Shown piece after piece: positions 28,197-37,136 of a stretch of 64,000 nt of DNA. The stretch is from JBGCEZ01 sp045106735. GTDB taxonomy: Bacteria; Planctomycetota; Phycisphaerae; Phycisphaerales; SM1A02. A program made the position numbers and the translations under genes. The notes below the pieces were generated by a model, which worked only from the letters and a program-made list of their open reading frames with translations, ran no database searches and had not been told where the DNA came from. The DNA lies in contig JBGCEZ010000040.1 of assembly GCA_045106735.1 (NCBI GenBank), positions 55,172 to 119,171 of the forward strand, in the 5' to 3' direction. Position 1 is the stretch's first letter; each line of letters starts with the position of its first letter.

Positions 28197-28525
28197 GACG
28201 GTGTGGCATGCGGAGAATTCGAGGCAGTCATGGAGTGCTTGATGAAGCCGGCGTCAGCGCGGAAGAGGCACCGTGCCAAGCTTCCGAACCTCCACCGAGA
28301 CGGCCGCGCCATCTCCGCGCGCCAAGTCGGCCAGTATAGGGCCCCCCCGATTCGCTGCCGCCACCGTCCGCCCGCGTCCATCGGAAGCTCGGCTCGGAGC
28401 CGGTTTCGCTGGGGAAACGCCGTCGGAACGCGATCCCCATTCCGTGCCGCTCGGCGTTGCGGCGTCCGGCCAGAGCGCCCATCGCCGGGTGATCCGCCGC
28501 GAATCCGGCTCGGCCCCGGCTCCGG

Positions 28526-28660
28526 TCGGCTCGGCCCCGGTCGGCCCGCATCGGCCCAGCCCAGCCCAACTCGGCCCAGCTCAACTCGGCCCAGCTCAGA
28601 CCAGCCCAGCTCAGCCAAGCTCAGCCCAGCCCGCCCCACCCCGCATCGGCCCCGCTCGGC
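28526..28660. repeat. 5-bp tandem array
   Basis: Twenty-seven pentamers in phase, consensus YCRGC (mostly CCAGC, TCGGC and TCAGC). It is the longest array in the window and sits in the 930-base gap 28197-29126 between tRNA-Lys and the lipoprotein operon. Apart from this array and the 10-bp array next to it I see no gene there: the long open frames in the gap are products of the repeats. Confidence 0.85.
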
Positions 28661-28689
28661 ATTTGCCCATCTCGCCGCGTCGCGCCGAA

Positions 28690-28729
28690 TCGGCCGACGT
28701 TGGCCGACGTTGCCCGCGGTTGGCCGACG
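28690..28729. repeat. 10-bp tandem array
   Basis: Four in-phase units of consensus TTGGCCGACG, 30 bases after the pentamer array in the same gap. Confidence 0.75.
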
Positions 28730-29126
28730 CCAGGCGTCAGCACGATGCGCAGGATGCTCGCCCTGCAGCCGATCCGCTCCGCCGTCTGGCGGATGACGCA
28801 GTTCCGGGCCGACCTGTGCAGGGATCGGCCCCGGAAGGCCGACACACACCGGCCGAAGATCGCTTCAGCCCCGATTCCGGCCCATCAGCTCCGATCTGCC
28901 CTGCATCGGACACGTCCGAGTCCATCGGGATGATCGCTCATGCGATGGCCGCCTCATGTCCGATAATGTGAGTCGCCGTCGGGTTGTCCCGAGTGCCATC
29001 GCCCGGACGAATCACCCTTGCGGGCGGCTCCCCCACGGGACCCGCCGATGACCTCGCCCCCCTCCCCCCCGGAGCCGGCACGTGATGAACGTCTCGTTCT
29101 CGCTCGCGGCACTCGGAGATTCCGGC

Positions 29127-30695
29127 ATGATCGACTCCTCCACCTTGCGACGGCCCCTTGCCCCCGCCGTCACCCTCGGGCTGGCCGCCCTGTTGCTCGG
29201 CCCAGCCGGAGGCTGCACGCGGACGTGGAGCGGCTCAACCTGGAGCAGCCGCAGTCCCATGGAGTCCGAACGCGGAACCCGCGTGGGCCCGGTCGTCCTC
29301 AACGATGGCTGGGAACGCGGCCATTCCCAGGTCGTGACCCGGCGCGATGTTCCGACCCCGGAGTCTGATTATCCGGGTGACGCCTTGGCGAACGGAACCA
29401 GCGGGACCAGCGGTCGCCCGGACCACGGGACAAACGCCGACCCGAACGCCAACCTCCGGGCCAGCCGAGCCGCCGCCCTCGCGGCCAGCCAGCCGGAGCA
29501 CTGGAACCGCCGGGGCACGCCGCCAGGCGGCTCCGCCACAACCGTCGGCTGGGACCAGACGACCGCCGTCGATGTCCCCGCCGGCGACGTTCGATTCGCC
29601 GACCCGATCCGCCAGCCGGTCGATCCGTCCCTTCGGCCCGGCAATGACACCCGCAGCACCCGGTTTGCCGACGCCGCCATGGTCTACGGCCACCTCGCCG
29701 ATGGACTGCCCCGGGACGCCGCCCGAACCGATGGCTCCGCGTCACTGATCCAGATCACGACCACCGAACTCGGCCACTCGATCATGCCGACGATCAGTGC
29801 CGACGGCACCGCGATCGCCTACACCACCACCGAACACACGGTCACCGGCGACATCTACGTCCGAGCGATCGGCCAGCGGCGTTCGCGGCAAGTCACGCGT
29901 GATCCGTCCGACGACACGATGCCCGCCTTCAGCCCGGATGGCACGATGATCGCCTTCGCCAGCGATCGCGAAGGCAACTACGACATCTACGAGACGTCGG
30001 TGACCGGCGGCCCGGTGACGCGCATTACCGACGACCCCGATCCGAGCTACCACCCGAGCTACTCCCCCGACGGCACGCGCATCGCGTACTGCCGCCAACC
30101 CGCCCGGACGGGCCGGTGGGAAATCTGGATGTACGACCGTGCGTCCGGTCAGCAGTCCTTCATCGCCCACGGCATGTTCCCCGAGTGGAGCCCCGATCCG
30201 GCCCGGCCGGCCATCGTGTTCCAGCGGGCGCGCCAACGCGGCAGCCGACTCTTTGGCGTGTGGATGATCGAGTTCGACGCCAGCGGCCCATCGAATCCCA
30301 TCGAGATCGTCAGTGCGGCCAATGCCGCCTGCATGCATCCGACGTGGTCGCCGGACGCCCGCTCGATCGCCTTCTCCGCCGTCCCCGAAACCGAACTCGC
30401 CCGTCCCGGCCGTCCGCTCGATGCCGACATCTGGGTGATCGGAGTCGACGGTGAACAGCGCGTGCAGCTCACGCGTGGCCGAACGGCCAACATGTTCCCG
30501 GCCTGGGCCGCCGACGGCAGCGTCTTCTTCACCAGTGACCGAAGCGGGGCCGACAACCTCTGGGCCATCGAGAGCGCCCGGACCTTGCTCGGCGATCGCT
30601 CGTCGGTGGCCTCAGGTGGCGGCGGCATCGGTGCCGCCAACGACCGGCGCATGACGGCCACGGAAGACAACTCGAACCGGATGCCGCCTCCATGA
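29127..30695 (+). CDS. TolB-like beta-propeller lipoprotein
   Basis: A 522-residue lipoprotein: signal peptide ending in the lipobox GPAGGC (Cys about residue 30), a disordered linker to about 200, then PD40/WD40-like repeats with SADGT, SPDG and WSPDAR motifs forming a TolB-type propeller. GGAG precedes ATG 29127; an ATG 15 codons upstream is less likely. It opens a three-gene unit with 4-base overlaps. TolB-like propellers bind envelope partners; no tol or pal genes are nearby, so the specific role is open. Confidence 0.88.
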   Translation: MIDSSTLRRPLAPAVTLGLAALLLGPAGGCTRTWSGSTWSSRSPMESERGTRVGPVVLNDGWERGHSQVVTRRDVPTPESDYPGDALANGTSGTSGRPDHGTNADPNANLRASRAAALAASQPEHWNRRGTPPGGSATTVGWDQTTAVDVPAGDVRFADPIRQPVDPSLRPGNDTRSTRFADAAMVYGHLADGLPRDAARTDGSASLIQITTTELGHSIMPTISADGTAIAYTTTEHTVTGDIYVRAIGQRRSRQVTRDPSDDTMPAFSPDGTMIAFASDREGNYDIYETSVTGGPVTRITDDPDPSYHPSYSPDGTRIAYCRQPARTGRWEIWMYDRASGQQSFIAHGMFPEWSPDPARPAIVFQRARQRGSRLFGVWMIEFDASGPSNPIEIVSAANAACMHPTWSPDARSIAFSAVPETELARPGRPLDADIWVIGVDGEQRVQLTRGRTANMFPAWAADGSVFFTSDRSGADNLWAIESARTLLGDRSSVASGGGGIGAANDRRMTATEDNSNRMPPP

Positions 30696-31465
30696 TTGGC
30701 TCGCTCCACCACCCGATGCGTCGCCGCTCGCTCGACCGCGGCATCGTCCTCGCGCTCCTGACCTTGGCCGGGCTCGTCTTTGGCGGCTGCGTCCACGATG
30801 ACGTTCTTCGCGATCCGGTGGCCCTGGAAGCGCCGTGGTCGGGGAGCGTGCTCTACGGCGTCGCCCCGGTCATCAACGAATCCGGCACGACGGTCGCCGA
30901 CTCCCTGAAGATCGCCGACGCCATCCACGGCGAGGTGCAGCGCATCGATGGCGTCGACGCCGTCCCCGTCAATCGCGTGATCAACGCGATGCGGGAACTC
31001 AATCTGCGGCGCGTCTCGTCGGAACACGAGGCCCAGGCGATCTGCCGGGTCCTGAACCTCGACGGCTTGGTCGTGGGCACCGTCAGCACGTGGAACCCCT
31101 ACCGCCCGATGGTGCTGGGCCTGGCCCTCGAGCTGCACCGCCGCGATGCCCCCGCCGCCAGCGCCGGGGTTGCCGCCGCGGTCGCCATGCGGCCCGGAGC
31201 CGTCGCCCCCGACCCGAGCGAACAGGCCGGTGGCGTCATTTCTGCCGCTGCCGTCTTCGACGCGTCGAATCATCGGACGCTCAAGTCGCTCCGCCACTAT
31301 GCCGATGCCAGACATGCCCCGGATCAGGCCTACGGGCCGGATCTCTACCTCGTGAGCATCGATCGATTCACGCAATTCGCCGCCCATCGACTCCTCGAGA
31401 CGATGATCCAGGCGATGGACGAACGTGGATCGACCCGGCTCGCCGGTGGAGGGACTGGGCGATGA
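30692..31465 (+). CDS. Hypothetical lipoprotein
   Basis: A 257-residue lipoprotein with lipobox GLVFGGC (Cys near residue 33). The mature part reads like a nucleotide-free alpha/beta fold (VLYGVAPVINESGT, DAIHGEVQRIDGVDAVPVNRV), similar in style to the GNA1162/TolB-N group of envelope lipoproteins, but I cannot assign a family. Its ATG overlaps the stop of the propeller gene (ATGA), and its own stop overlaps the next start the same way. The three products probably act together at the envelope. Confidence 0.75.
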   Translation: MIGSLHHPMRRRSLDRGIVLALLTLAGLVFGGCVHDDVLRDPVALEAPWSGSVLYGVAPVINESGTTVADSLKIADAIHGEVQRIDGVDAVPVNRVINAMRELNLRRVSSEHEAQAICRVLNLDGLVVGTVSTWNPYRPMVLGLALELHRRDAPAASAGVAAAVAMRPGAVAPDPSEQAGGVISAAAVFDASNHRTLKSLRHYADARHAPDQAYGPDLYLVSIDRFTQFAAHRLLETMIQAMDERGSTRLAGGGTGR

Positions 31466-31803
31466 ACGAACCGAAGACCCACCCGAGCTTCAAGATGCCT
31501 GATCCCGCGATCCAAAGTCCGACGTTCGATGCCGACGTTCGCGGCTCCCAGAACGGTTTGCGGATCATCGCCGACAATGGCCAGGAATCCTGGACGGTGC
31601 GATGCGGTTCAGAAGGCCGGGTGGCCACCGCCGCCCAAATGGACGCGAGCGTCCTGGCCGGCACCATGCCGGCCGAAGTCGCCCGGGTCATCCGGCGCCA
31701 GCTCGCCTGGACCGCCCTGCCCGGCGTCCAGATCGAATCGAAGCCGATCCTCAGCGGTGATCTGCGGATCTCTGTGCACCGCGAAAGCGTCGGCCGCCCC
31801 TAA
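31462..31803 (+). CDS. Hypothetical small soluble protein
   Basis: A 113-residue protein with no signal peptide and no recognised domain. It looks compactly folded, with beta strands and one helix, and no repeats. It is the third member of the ATGA-coupled unit, so its synthesis is tied to the two lipoproteins upstream. It ends 115 bases before the recombinase gene. Codon use is normal for the region. Function unknown. Confidence 0.65.
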   Translation: MNEPKTHPSFKMPDPAIQSPTFDADVRGSQNGLRIIADNGQESWTVRCGSEGRVATAAQMDASVLAGTMPAEVARVIRRQLAWTALPGVQIESKPILSGDLRISVHRESVGRP

Positions 31804-31918
31804 GACCGCTTGCGGTCGTCGACCCCTTCCGGGTTTCCCCGTCGCCACGATGGCGACGGATCCAACCGCCCCCCACCGGGGCATCCCGCCGCCGAAGATG
31901 GCGAGCCCAGAGCGACCG

Positions 31919-32950
31919 ATGAGCACCACCAGCGACAAGCTTGCGATCGTCGAGGCCTTCCTGAGCTACTTGCTCGACGATCGCCACTTCAGCCCGTACA
32001 CCGCCCGGTGCTACGGCGTCGACCTTCGGCAGTACACCGAGCATCTGTCCGAGTCGACGGGCATCGCCCTGGATCTGGAGCGTGAGGGCGAGATCTACGC
32101 CGGCACGTACGCCCCCGCCAATCGGCCCGAAGGCGAAACCGCTTCGCCCACCAAGGACTCACTGACCGGCCTCATGCTGGCCGCGGACACCACGATCATC
32201 CGTGGCTTCCTGACGCGGCTCGATGAGCACGACTACTCGGCCGCAACGCTGGCCCGCAAGATCGCGACCCTCCGCAGCTTCTACCGCTGGCTCGAGAAGA
32301 GCAGCCACATCGACGGCAACCCGATGCTGCTGATCCGCACGCCGCGGCAGAACAAGCGGCTGCCCAAGGCCATCGACGTCGACCAGGTCGAACGCCTGCT
32401 CTCGGCCCCCGACGCCGGCGAACTGCTCGGCGCCCGCGACCGTGCGATCCTCGAAACCCTCTACTCGACCGGCATCCGCGTGAGCGAACTCGTCGGCATC
32501 AACCGCGCCGACATCGACGTGGACGAGCAGGCGATGATCGTCCGCGGCAAGGGACGCCGCGAACGCTTGGTCCCCCTCGGCACGCACGCCCTCAAGGCCA
32601 TCGCCCACTACCGCGAGATGCTGCTGGCCGACCCGCGCGGCAAGACCGACCTGCCCGAGGCCGACGCCCCGCTGTTCATCAACAAGCACGGCGGCCGGCT
32701 CTCGACGCGTTCGGTGCGTCGCAAGGTCTCCAAGTACCTGCAGATTGCCGGCCTGGATCCGGACATCAGCCCCCACACCCTGCGGCACAGCTTCGCCACG
32801 CACCTGCTCGACAACGGCGCGGACCTGCGTTCGGTGCAGGAGCTGCTCGGACACCAGTCGTTGAGCACGACGCAGGTGTACACGCACCTGTCCACGAGTC
32901 GCATGCGGCAGGCGTACGACGATGCCCACCCGCGGGCTGAGGCGGGCTGA
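31919..32950 (+). CDS. Tyrosine recombinase, XerC/XerD type
   Basis: A 343-residue site-specific recombinase. The N-terminal SAM-like core-binding domain (about 8-140) carries an extra loop of about 30 residues (55-85) not usual in Xer proteins. The catalytic domain has Arg187 (STGIRVSEL), Lys211 (GKGRRERLVPLG), His286 and Arg289 (HTLRH), His312 (LLGHQSLS) and the nucleophile Tyr321. All six are present, so it should be active. No integrase-type attachment sites or mobile genes are nearby, so chromosome dimer resolution is likely. The start could be ATG 31898 instead. Confidence 0.92.
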   Translation: MSTTSDKLAIVEAFLSYLLDDRHFSPYTARCYGVDLRQYTEHLSESTGIALDLEREGEIYAGTYAPANRPEGETASPTKDSLTGLMLAADTTIIRGFLTRLDEHDYSAATLARKIATLRSFYRWLEKSSHIDGNPMLLIRTPRQNKRLPKAIDVDQVERLLSAPDAGELLGARDRAILETLYSTGIRVSELVGINRADIDVDEQAMIVRGKGRRERLVPLGTHALKAIAHYREMLLADPRGKTDLPEADAPLFINKHGGRLSTRSVRRKVSKYLQIAGLDPDISPHTLRHSFATHLLDNGADLRSVQELLGHQSLSTTQVYTHLSTSRMRQAYDDAHPRAEAG

Positions 32951-32963
32951 GGCCCAAGGCCGG

Positions 32964-33062
32964 GTCAGCCGCGTCAGTCGCGTCAACCGGGCGAACCGGG
33001 TCGGTCGCGTGCACCCGGCGAACCGGGTCAGCCGGATCAGCCGGATCAGCCGGGTCAGCTCG
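32964..33062. repeat. 9-bp tandem array
   Basis: Eleven 9-bp units with no slippage, consensus GTCAGCCGG, beginning 13 bases after the recombinase stop. It shares period and a related consensus with the array at 40110-40199. It ends about 190 bases before the HPt gene. Confidence 0.85.
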
Positions 33063-33255
33063 GAACGCAACGTTGATCGGGGCGGCGTCGCGGGACACCG
33101 GGCGAGCGCGGAGTACGCAGCCCACGCCCGACGGCCAACGTCCGAAAGCACCTGGCCCGAGCCGGTGAATCGCCCAAGCAGCCAATTCCACCTCAGACGG
33201 CCGGAATCCGCGCCGATGACGGACGGGGACGAGTGTCCCTCCCGGAGTCCGCGCC

Positions 33256-33627
33256 ATGTCCGATCCGTCTGACGTCTTCGAATCCGACTCGCTCCTCTCC
33301 CGCTGCCTCGACGATGCGTCGCTGGCCGCCAAGGTGCTGGAACGCTTTGAGTCGAACGCCGAATCCATGATCGACGACCTGCGAGCGGCCATGGACGCGG
33401 CCGACGCCGATGCCGTCGCCCGCGCGGCCCACGTCATCCGCGGCGTCGCGGCGAACGTCTCGTGCGACGAACTGGCCTCTTCGGCCGGGGCGATGGAAGA
33501 TCACGTTCGCGGTCAGGGCCTCACCATGGCCCTGCTCGAAGAAGTCGAAGCTCTGGCCGCCACCGTGCATCGGGCCCGGGCCGCGGTTCCCGAGGTGATC
33601 GCCGCCATGCAGCGTCAGAACGGCTGA
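33256..33627 (+). CDS. HPt (histidine phosphotransfer) domain protein
   Basis: A 123-residue four-helix protein. The phosphoryl-accepting histidine is His59 in RAAHVIRGVAANV, matching the usual A-H-x-L-K-G pattern with Arg in place of Lys. Such proteins relay phosphate between hybrid kinases and response regulators in multi-step phosphorelays. No kinase or receiver gene is adjacent, so it is an orphan here; partners would be encoded elsewhere. It lies between the 9-bp array and a membrane protein gene. Confidence 0.85.
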   Translation: MSDPSDVFESDSLLSRCLDDASLAAKVLERFESNAESMIDDLRAAMDAADADAVARAAHVIRGVAANVSCDELASSAGAMEDHVRGQGLTMALLEEVEALAATVHRARAAVPEVIAAMQRQNG

Positions 33628-33802
33628 CGGATCTGGACGCTCGGGCCGCCGTGTCGAGCCGCCGCTCGGGTCGCCCCGCAGTCCGCCGTCCCACCCGGCC
33701 GCCAGGTCGCCCCCTCGCCCGTCCAACCGCGCGGCACCGCCCGCGACGCGGCTCCCGCCATGACCGCCCACGCGGTCGCCCCGGCCGGCATACCCTCTCG
33801 GC

Positions 33803-34279
33803 ATGCCCCACCCGGCCCTCCGCCGCATCCTGCCCGTCGTCGCCAGCCTGGCCATCGCCGCGCCGCTGTTCGCCGCCCCCGGCCCTCGAGGCGCGGGCGA
33901 CGTCGCCGGGATTCCCGGGTCGCCGCTGACCGTCCCCTGGCCGATCGTGCTCTTCGTGCTGTTGACCTGGTTCATGCCGATCCCGGCGGCGATCGGCGGC
34001 TGGTACGCCCTGCGCGACCTGCCCAATGCCCGCCGGCGCTACCGCAGCCAGGCGGCCGCCTGGATCACCGCGTACGTCGCCATCCTGGCCTCGGGCTGGT
34101 TCGTCGGCCGGCACGATGAGGGCGGCAACGCCCTGCTGCTCGGCATGTGCTGCGTCAGCATCATGGGCCCGATCGTCGGCCTGGGCCTGCTCATCCAGCC
34201 GAGCATGCTCCGCGCCGGAGTGGGCGGAACCGAACCCCTGCCCGATCAGGACGAGGCGCCGGACTCCAACTCGATCTGA
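33803..34279 (+). CDS. Hypothetical membrane protein
   Basis: A 158-residue protein with a signal peptide (about 1-24) and three membrane helices (about 45-70, 86-103 and 111-132), ending in an acidic tail. No known domain. Its last 34 bases overlap the end of ppdK on the opposite strand, so the two genes converge with no terminator between. Codon pattern is normal. Function unknown. Confidence 0.65.
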   Translation: MPHPALRRILPVVASLAIAAPLFAAPGPRGAGDVAGIPGSPLTVPWPIVLFVLLTWFMPIPAAIGGWYALRDLPNARRRYRSQAAAWITAYVAILASGWFVGRHDEGGNALLLGMCCVSIMGPIVGLGLLIQPSMLRAGVGGTEPLPDQDEAPDSNSI

Positions 34280-36930
34280 GCCGCCACCAGCCGGGCGATC
34301 GGCACGCGGAAGGGCGAGCAACTCACGTAGTCCAAACCCGCGGCGTGGAAATAGCGGATCGACGCCGGGTCGCCGCCGTGTTCGCCGCAAATGCCAAGCT
34401 TGAGGTCGCCCCGGGTCGCCCGGCCGGCCTCGCACGCCATCGTCACGAGCTGGCCGACGCCGTCGACGTCGATCGTCTGGAACGGGTCGCGCTCCAGGAT
34501 TTCGTGCTCCAGGTAGTCGGGCAGGAATCCGTTGATGTCGTCGCGGCTGAAGCCGTAGGTCAATTGCGTCAGGTCGTTGGTTCCGAAGCTGAAGAAGTCG
34601 GCGACTTCGGCGATCGACGCGGCGGTGAGGGCGGCCCGCGGGATCTCGATCATCGTGCCGATGGGAATGTCCAACGGCTCGGCCCAGCCCTGCTCGGCCC
34701 GCACCTGCACGATCATCCGTTCGGTCCGCTCGCGCAACATGGCCAGTTCAGCCCGCGTGCCCACCAGCGGAATCATGATCTCCGGCCGGGCGTTCGCCCC
34801 GCGCCGGAGGCAGTCGATCATCGCTTCCACGATCGCCCGCACCTGCATGTCAAGGATCTCGGGGTACGTGACCGCGAGGCGGCACCCACGGTGGCCCAAC
34901 ATCGGATTGGACTCGTGGAGTGCGGCCACGCGAGCGGCCACGCGCTCAATCGGCACGCCCAGGACATCGGCCACGTCCTGCTGGCTCTGGGCGTCGTGCG
35001 GCAGGAACTCGTGCAGCGGCGGGTCGAGCAAACGCACGGTGACCGGAAAGCCGTCCATGGCCGTGAAGATGCCGCCAAAGTCTTCGCGCTGGAACGGCCC
35101 CAGGTCGGCCAGGGCCGCGACCCGCTGCTCCCGCGTTTCGGCCAGGATCATGCGGCGCATGGCGGTGATGCGATCGCCCTCGAAGAACATGTGTTCGGTC
35201 CGGCACAGGCCGATGCCGGCGGCGCCGAAGTCGCGGGCGCGCTGGGCGTCGGCCGGGGTGTCGGCATTTGTTCGCACGCCGAGGCGGCGCACCGCGTCGG
35301 CCCACTCCATGATCGTCGTGAAGTCGCCGGAGAGTTCGGGATCGCGGCGTTCGAGCGCGCCGAGCATCACGTGGCCGGTGGAGCCGTCGATCGAAATGAC
35401 GTCGTCGGCGGTGACGGTGCGGCCGTCGACCGAGAAGGTGCGGGCGTCCGCGTCGATGGCCAGCGCGCCCGCCCCGGCCACGCAGCACGTGCCCCAGCCG
35501 CGGGCCACGACGGCTGCGTGCGACGTCATTCCGCCGGTCGACGTCAGGATGCCAACCGCATGGTGCATGCCTTCGACGTCTTCCGGACTGGTATCGCGGC
35601 GGACCAGGATCACGGACTCGCCGGCCAGCGTGCGGTCGGTGGCCTCGGCGGCGGTGAATGCCGGCTTGCCGGTGGCCGCGCCGGGCGAAGCGGGCAATCC
35701 GGTGGCCACGACCTCGGCGGTGGCCAGGGCCTCGGGCGTGAAACTCGGCAGGAGCAATTGCGTCAGATCGCCGGCGGGAATGCGGCGCAGGGCATCGGCA
35801 CGATCGATGAGTCCCTCGGCCACCATCTCGACGGCGATGCGGACGGCGGCCGGCCCGGTGCGTTTGCCGGTCCGGGTTTGCAGCACGTAGAGCGTGCCGT
35901 CTTCGACGGTGAATTCGAGGTCCTGCATGTCCCCCTGGTGCTGCTCGAGCCGGTCCTTCACGGCCACCAGCTCGGCGTGCACGGCGGGATTCCACTGCTG
36001 CATGTCGGCCAACGGACGCGGCGTCCGGATGCCGGCGACGACGTCCTCGCCCTGGGCGTTGACGAGGAACTCGCCGTAGAAGACGTTTTCACCGGTCGAC
36101 GGATCGCGGGTGAAGGCGACCCCGGTGCCGCTCGTCTCGCCGCGATTGCCAAAGACCATCGCCTGCACCGTGACCGCCGTCCCACGAAGGCCGCGGATCT
36201 CGTTGATGCGGCGATAGGTCCGCGCCCGCGGAGCATTCCAGGAACGGAAGACGGCCTCAATGGCGTGCTGCAACTGGACCATCGGATCCTGCGGAAACGG
36301 ATGCCCGGCGTGCTCGCGGTAGACCGCGGCGTACGCGGCGGCGACCTGGGCCAAGCCGGCCGCATCCAGGTCCGTATCGTCGGCCGCCCCGCGCTCGCGC
36401 TTGATGCGGGCCAGCTCGCGCTCGAAGTGTTCGTGCTCGACGCCCATGACGACGTCGCCGAACATGTTGATCAGCCGCCGGTAGGCGTCGAGGGGAAACC
36501 GGTGGTCGCCGACTTGGGCAGCCAGGCCCTCGACCGCCGCGTCGTTCAGGCCGAGGTTCAGGACGGTGTACATAATGCCGGGCATGCTGACGGCCGCACC
36601 GGAACGCACCGACACCAAGAGCGGGGCCGACGGCGAACCGAAGCCGCGGCCGGTTTCCGATTCGATGCCGGCGATGCCGACCCGCACCGCGTCCATCAGT
36701 TCCGGCGGGACGGTTCCCGTGGCTTCGAAGACCGCGCATTGTTCGGTGGTGATCGTGAAGCCCGGCGGGACGGGCAGACCGATCGTGCTCATCTCGGCGA
36801 GGTTGGCCCCTTTGCCGCCCAGGAGCTCGCGCATCGATCCATCACCGTCCGTTCGTTGGCGACCGAACGCGAAGACGGGCGGATGGGAGGCGGCGGAAAC
36901 GCGGTGATCGACAGCGGCGGCGCGGGACAT
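34246..36930 (-). CDS. ppdK: Pyruvate, phosphate dikinase
   Basis: Interconverts pyruvate, ATP and phosphate with phosphoenolpyruvate, AMP and pyrophosphate. The 894-residue chain has the ATP-grasp domain (GGKGANLAEM near the start), the swinging phosphohistidine domain (GGMTSHAAVVARG, His about 471) and the PEP-binding barrel with LGICGEHGGDP (Cys about 847). That ending separates it from PEP synthase and from PTS enzyme I. ATG 36930 has GGAG nine bases upstream. In such bacteria it serves pyrophosphate-linked glycolysis or gluconeogenesis. It is monocistronic and divergent from pabB. Confidence 0.96.
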   Translation of the reverse strand: MSRAAAVDHRVSAASHPPVFAFGRQRTDGDGSMRELLGGKGANLAEMSTIGLPVPPGFTITTEQCAVFEATGTVPPELMDAVRVGIAGIESETGRGFGSPSAPLLVSVRSGAAVSMPGIMYTVLNLGLNDAAVEGLAAQVGDHRFPLDAYRRLINMFGDVVMGVEHEHFERELARIKRERGAADDTDLDAAGLAQVAAAYAAVYREHAGHPFPQDPMVQLQHAIEAVFRSWNAPRARTYRRINEIRGLRGTAVTVQAMVFGNRGETSGTGVAFTRDPSTGENVFYGEFLVNAQGEDVVAGIRTPRPLADMQQWNPAVHAELVAVKDRLEQHQGDMQDLEFTVEDGTLYVLQTRTGKRTGPAAVRIAVEMVAEGLIDRADALRRIPAGDLTQLLLPSFTPEALATAEVVATGLPASPGAATGKPAFTAAEATDRTLAGESVILVRRDTSPEDVEGMHHAVGILTSTGGMTSHAAVVARGWGTCCVAGAGALAIDADARTFSVDGRTVTADDVISIDGSTGHVMLGALERRDPELSGDFTTIMEWADAVRRLGVRTNADTPADAQRARDFGAAGIGLCRTEHMFFEGDRITAMRRMILAETREQRVAALADLGPFQREDFGGIFTAMDGFPVTVRLLDPPLHEFLPHDAQSQQDVADVLGVPIERVAARVAALHESNPMLGHRGCRLAVTYPEILDMQVRAIVEAMIDCLRRGANARPEIMIPLVGTRAELAMLRERTERMIVQVRAEQGWAEPLDIPIGTMIEIPRAALTAASIAEVADFFSFGTNDLTQLTYGFSRDDINGFLPDYLEHEILERDPFQTIDVDGVGQLVTMACEAGRATRGDLKLGICGEHGGDPASIRYFHAAGLDYVSCSPFRVPIARLVAAQIELESGASS

Positions 36931-37136
36931 GTCTGAAGCTCCGGAAGGCAAAGAGGCATCGTGCGACGCCCCAGGCGACGACGCAGGCGTGCTTTTCGGC
37001 CATCTCAAGGATGCGCCGGACGCCGCCCGGCCGCGGGTCTGGGCGTCGGGGCACGGCCTTTCCGACCCGCTGTGGGTCCGGTCATGCGGTCTGGCCGGGT
37101 TGGAACGCCCCCCAAGTCGGACCCACCTGAGGTCCG

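Noticed and set aside
28187..28971. Open frames in the gap after tRNA-Lys
   Set aside because: Their sequence is the translation of the 5-bp and 10-bp arrays; they have no ribosome site or homology.
31919..32950. Tyrosine recombinase as a sign of an integrated element
   Set aside because: No attachment-site repeat, excisionase or phage gene is nearby and base composition does not change; a housekeeping Xer fits better.
32964..33062. 9-bp array as a CRISPR array
   Set aside because: Units are directly abutting with no spacers, are too short, and there are no cas genes.
34147..36936. Plus-strand frame of 929 residues opposite ppdK
   Set aside because: Antisense of a confident gene, with His-rich low-complexity translation.
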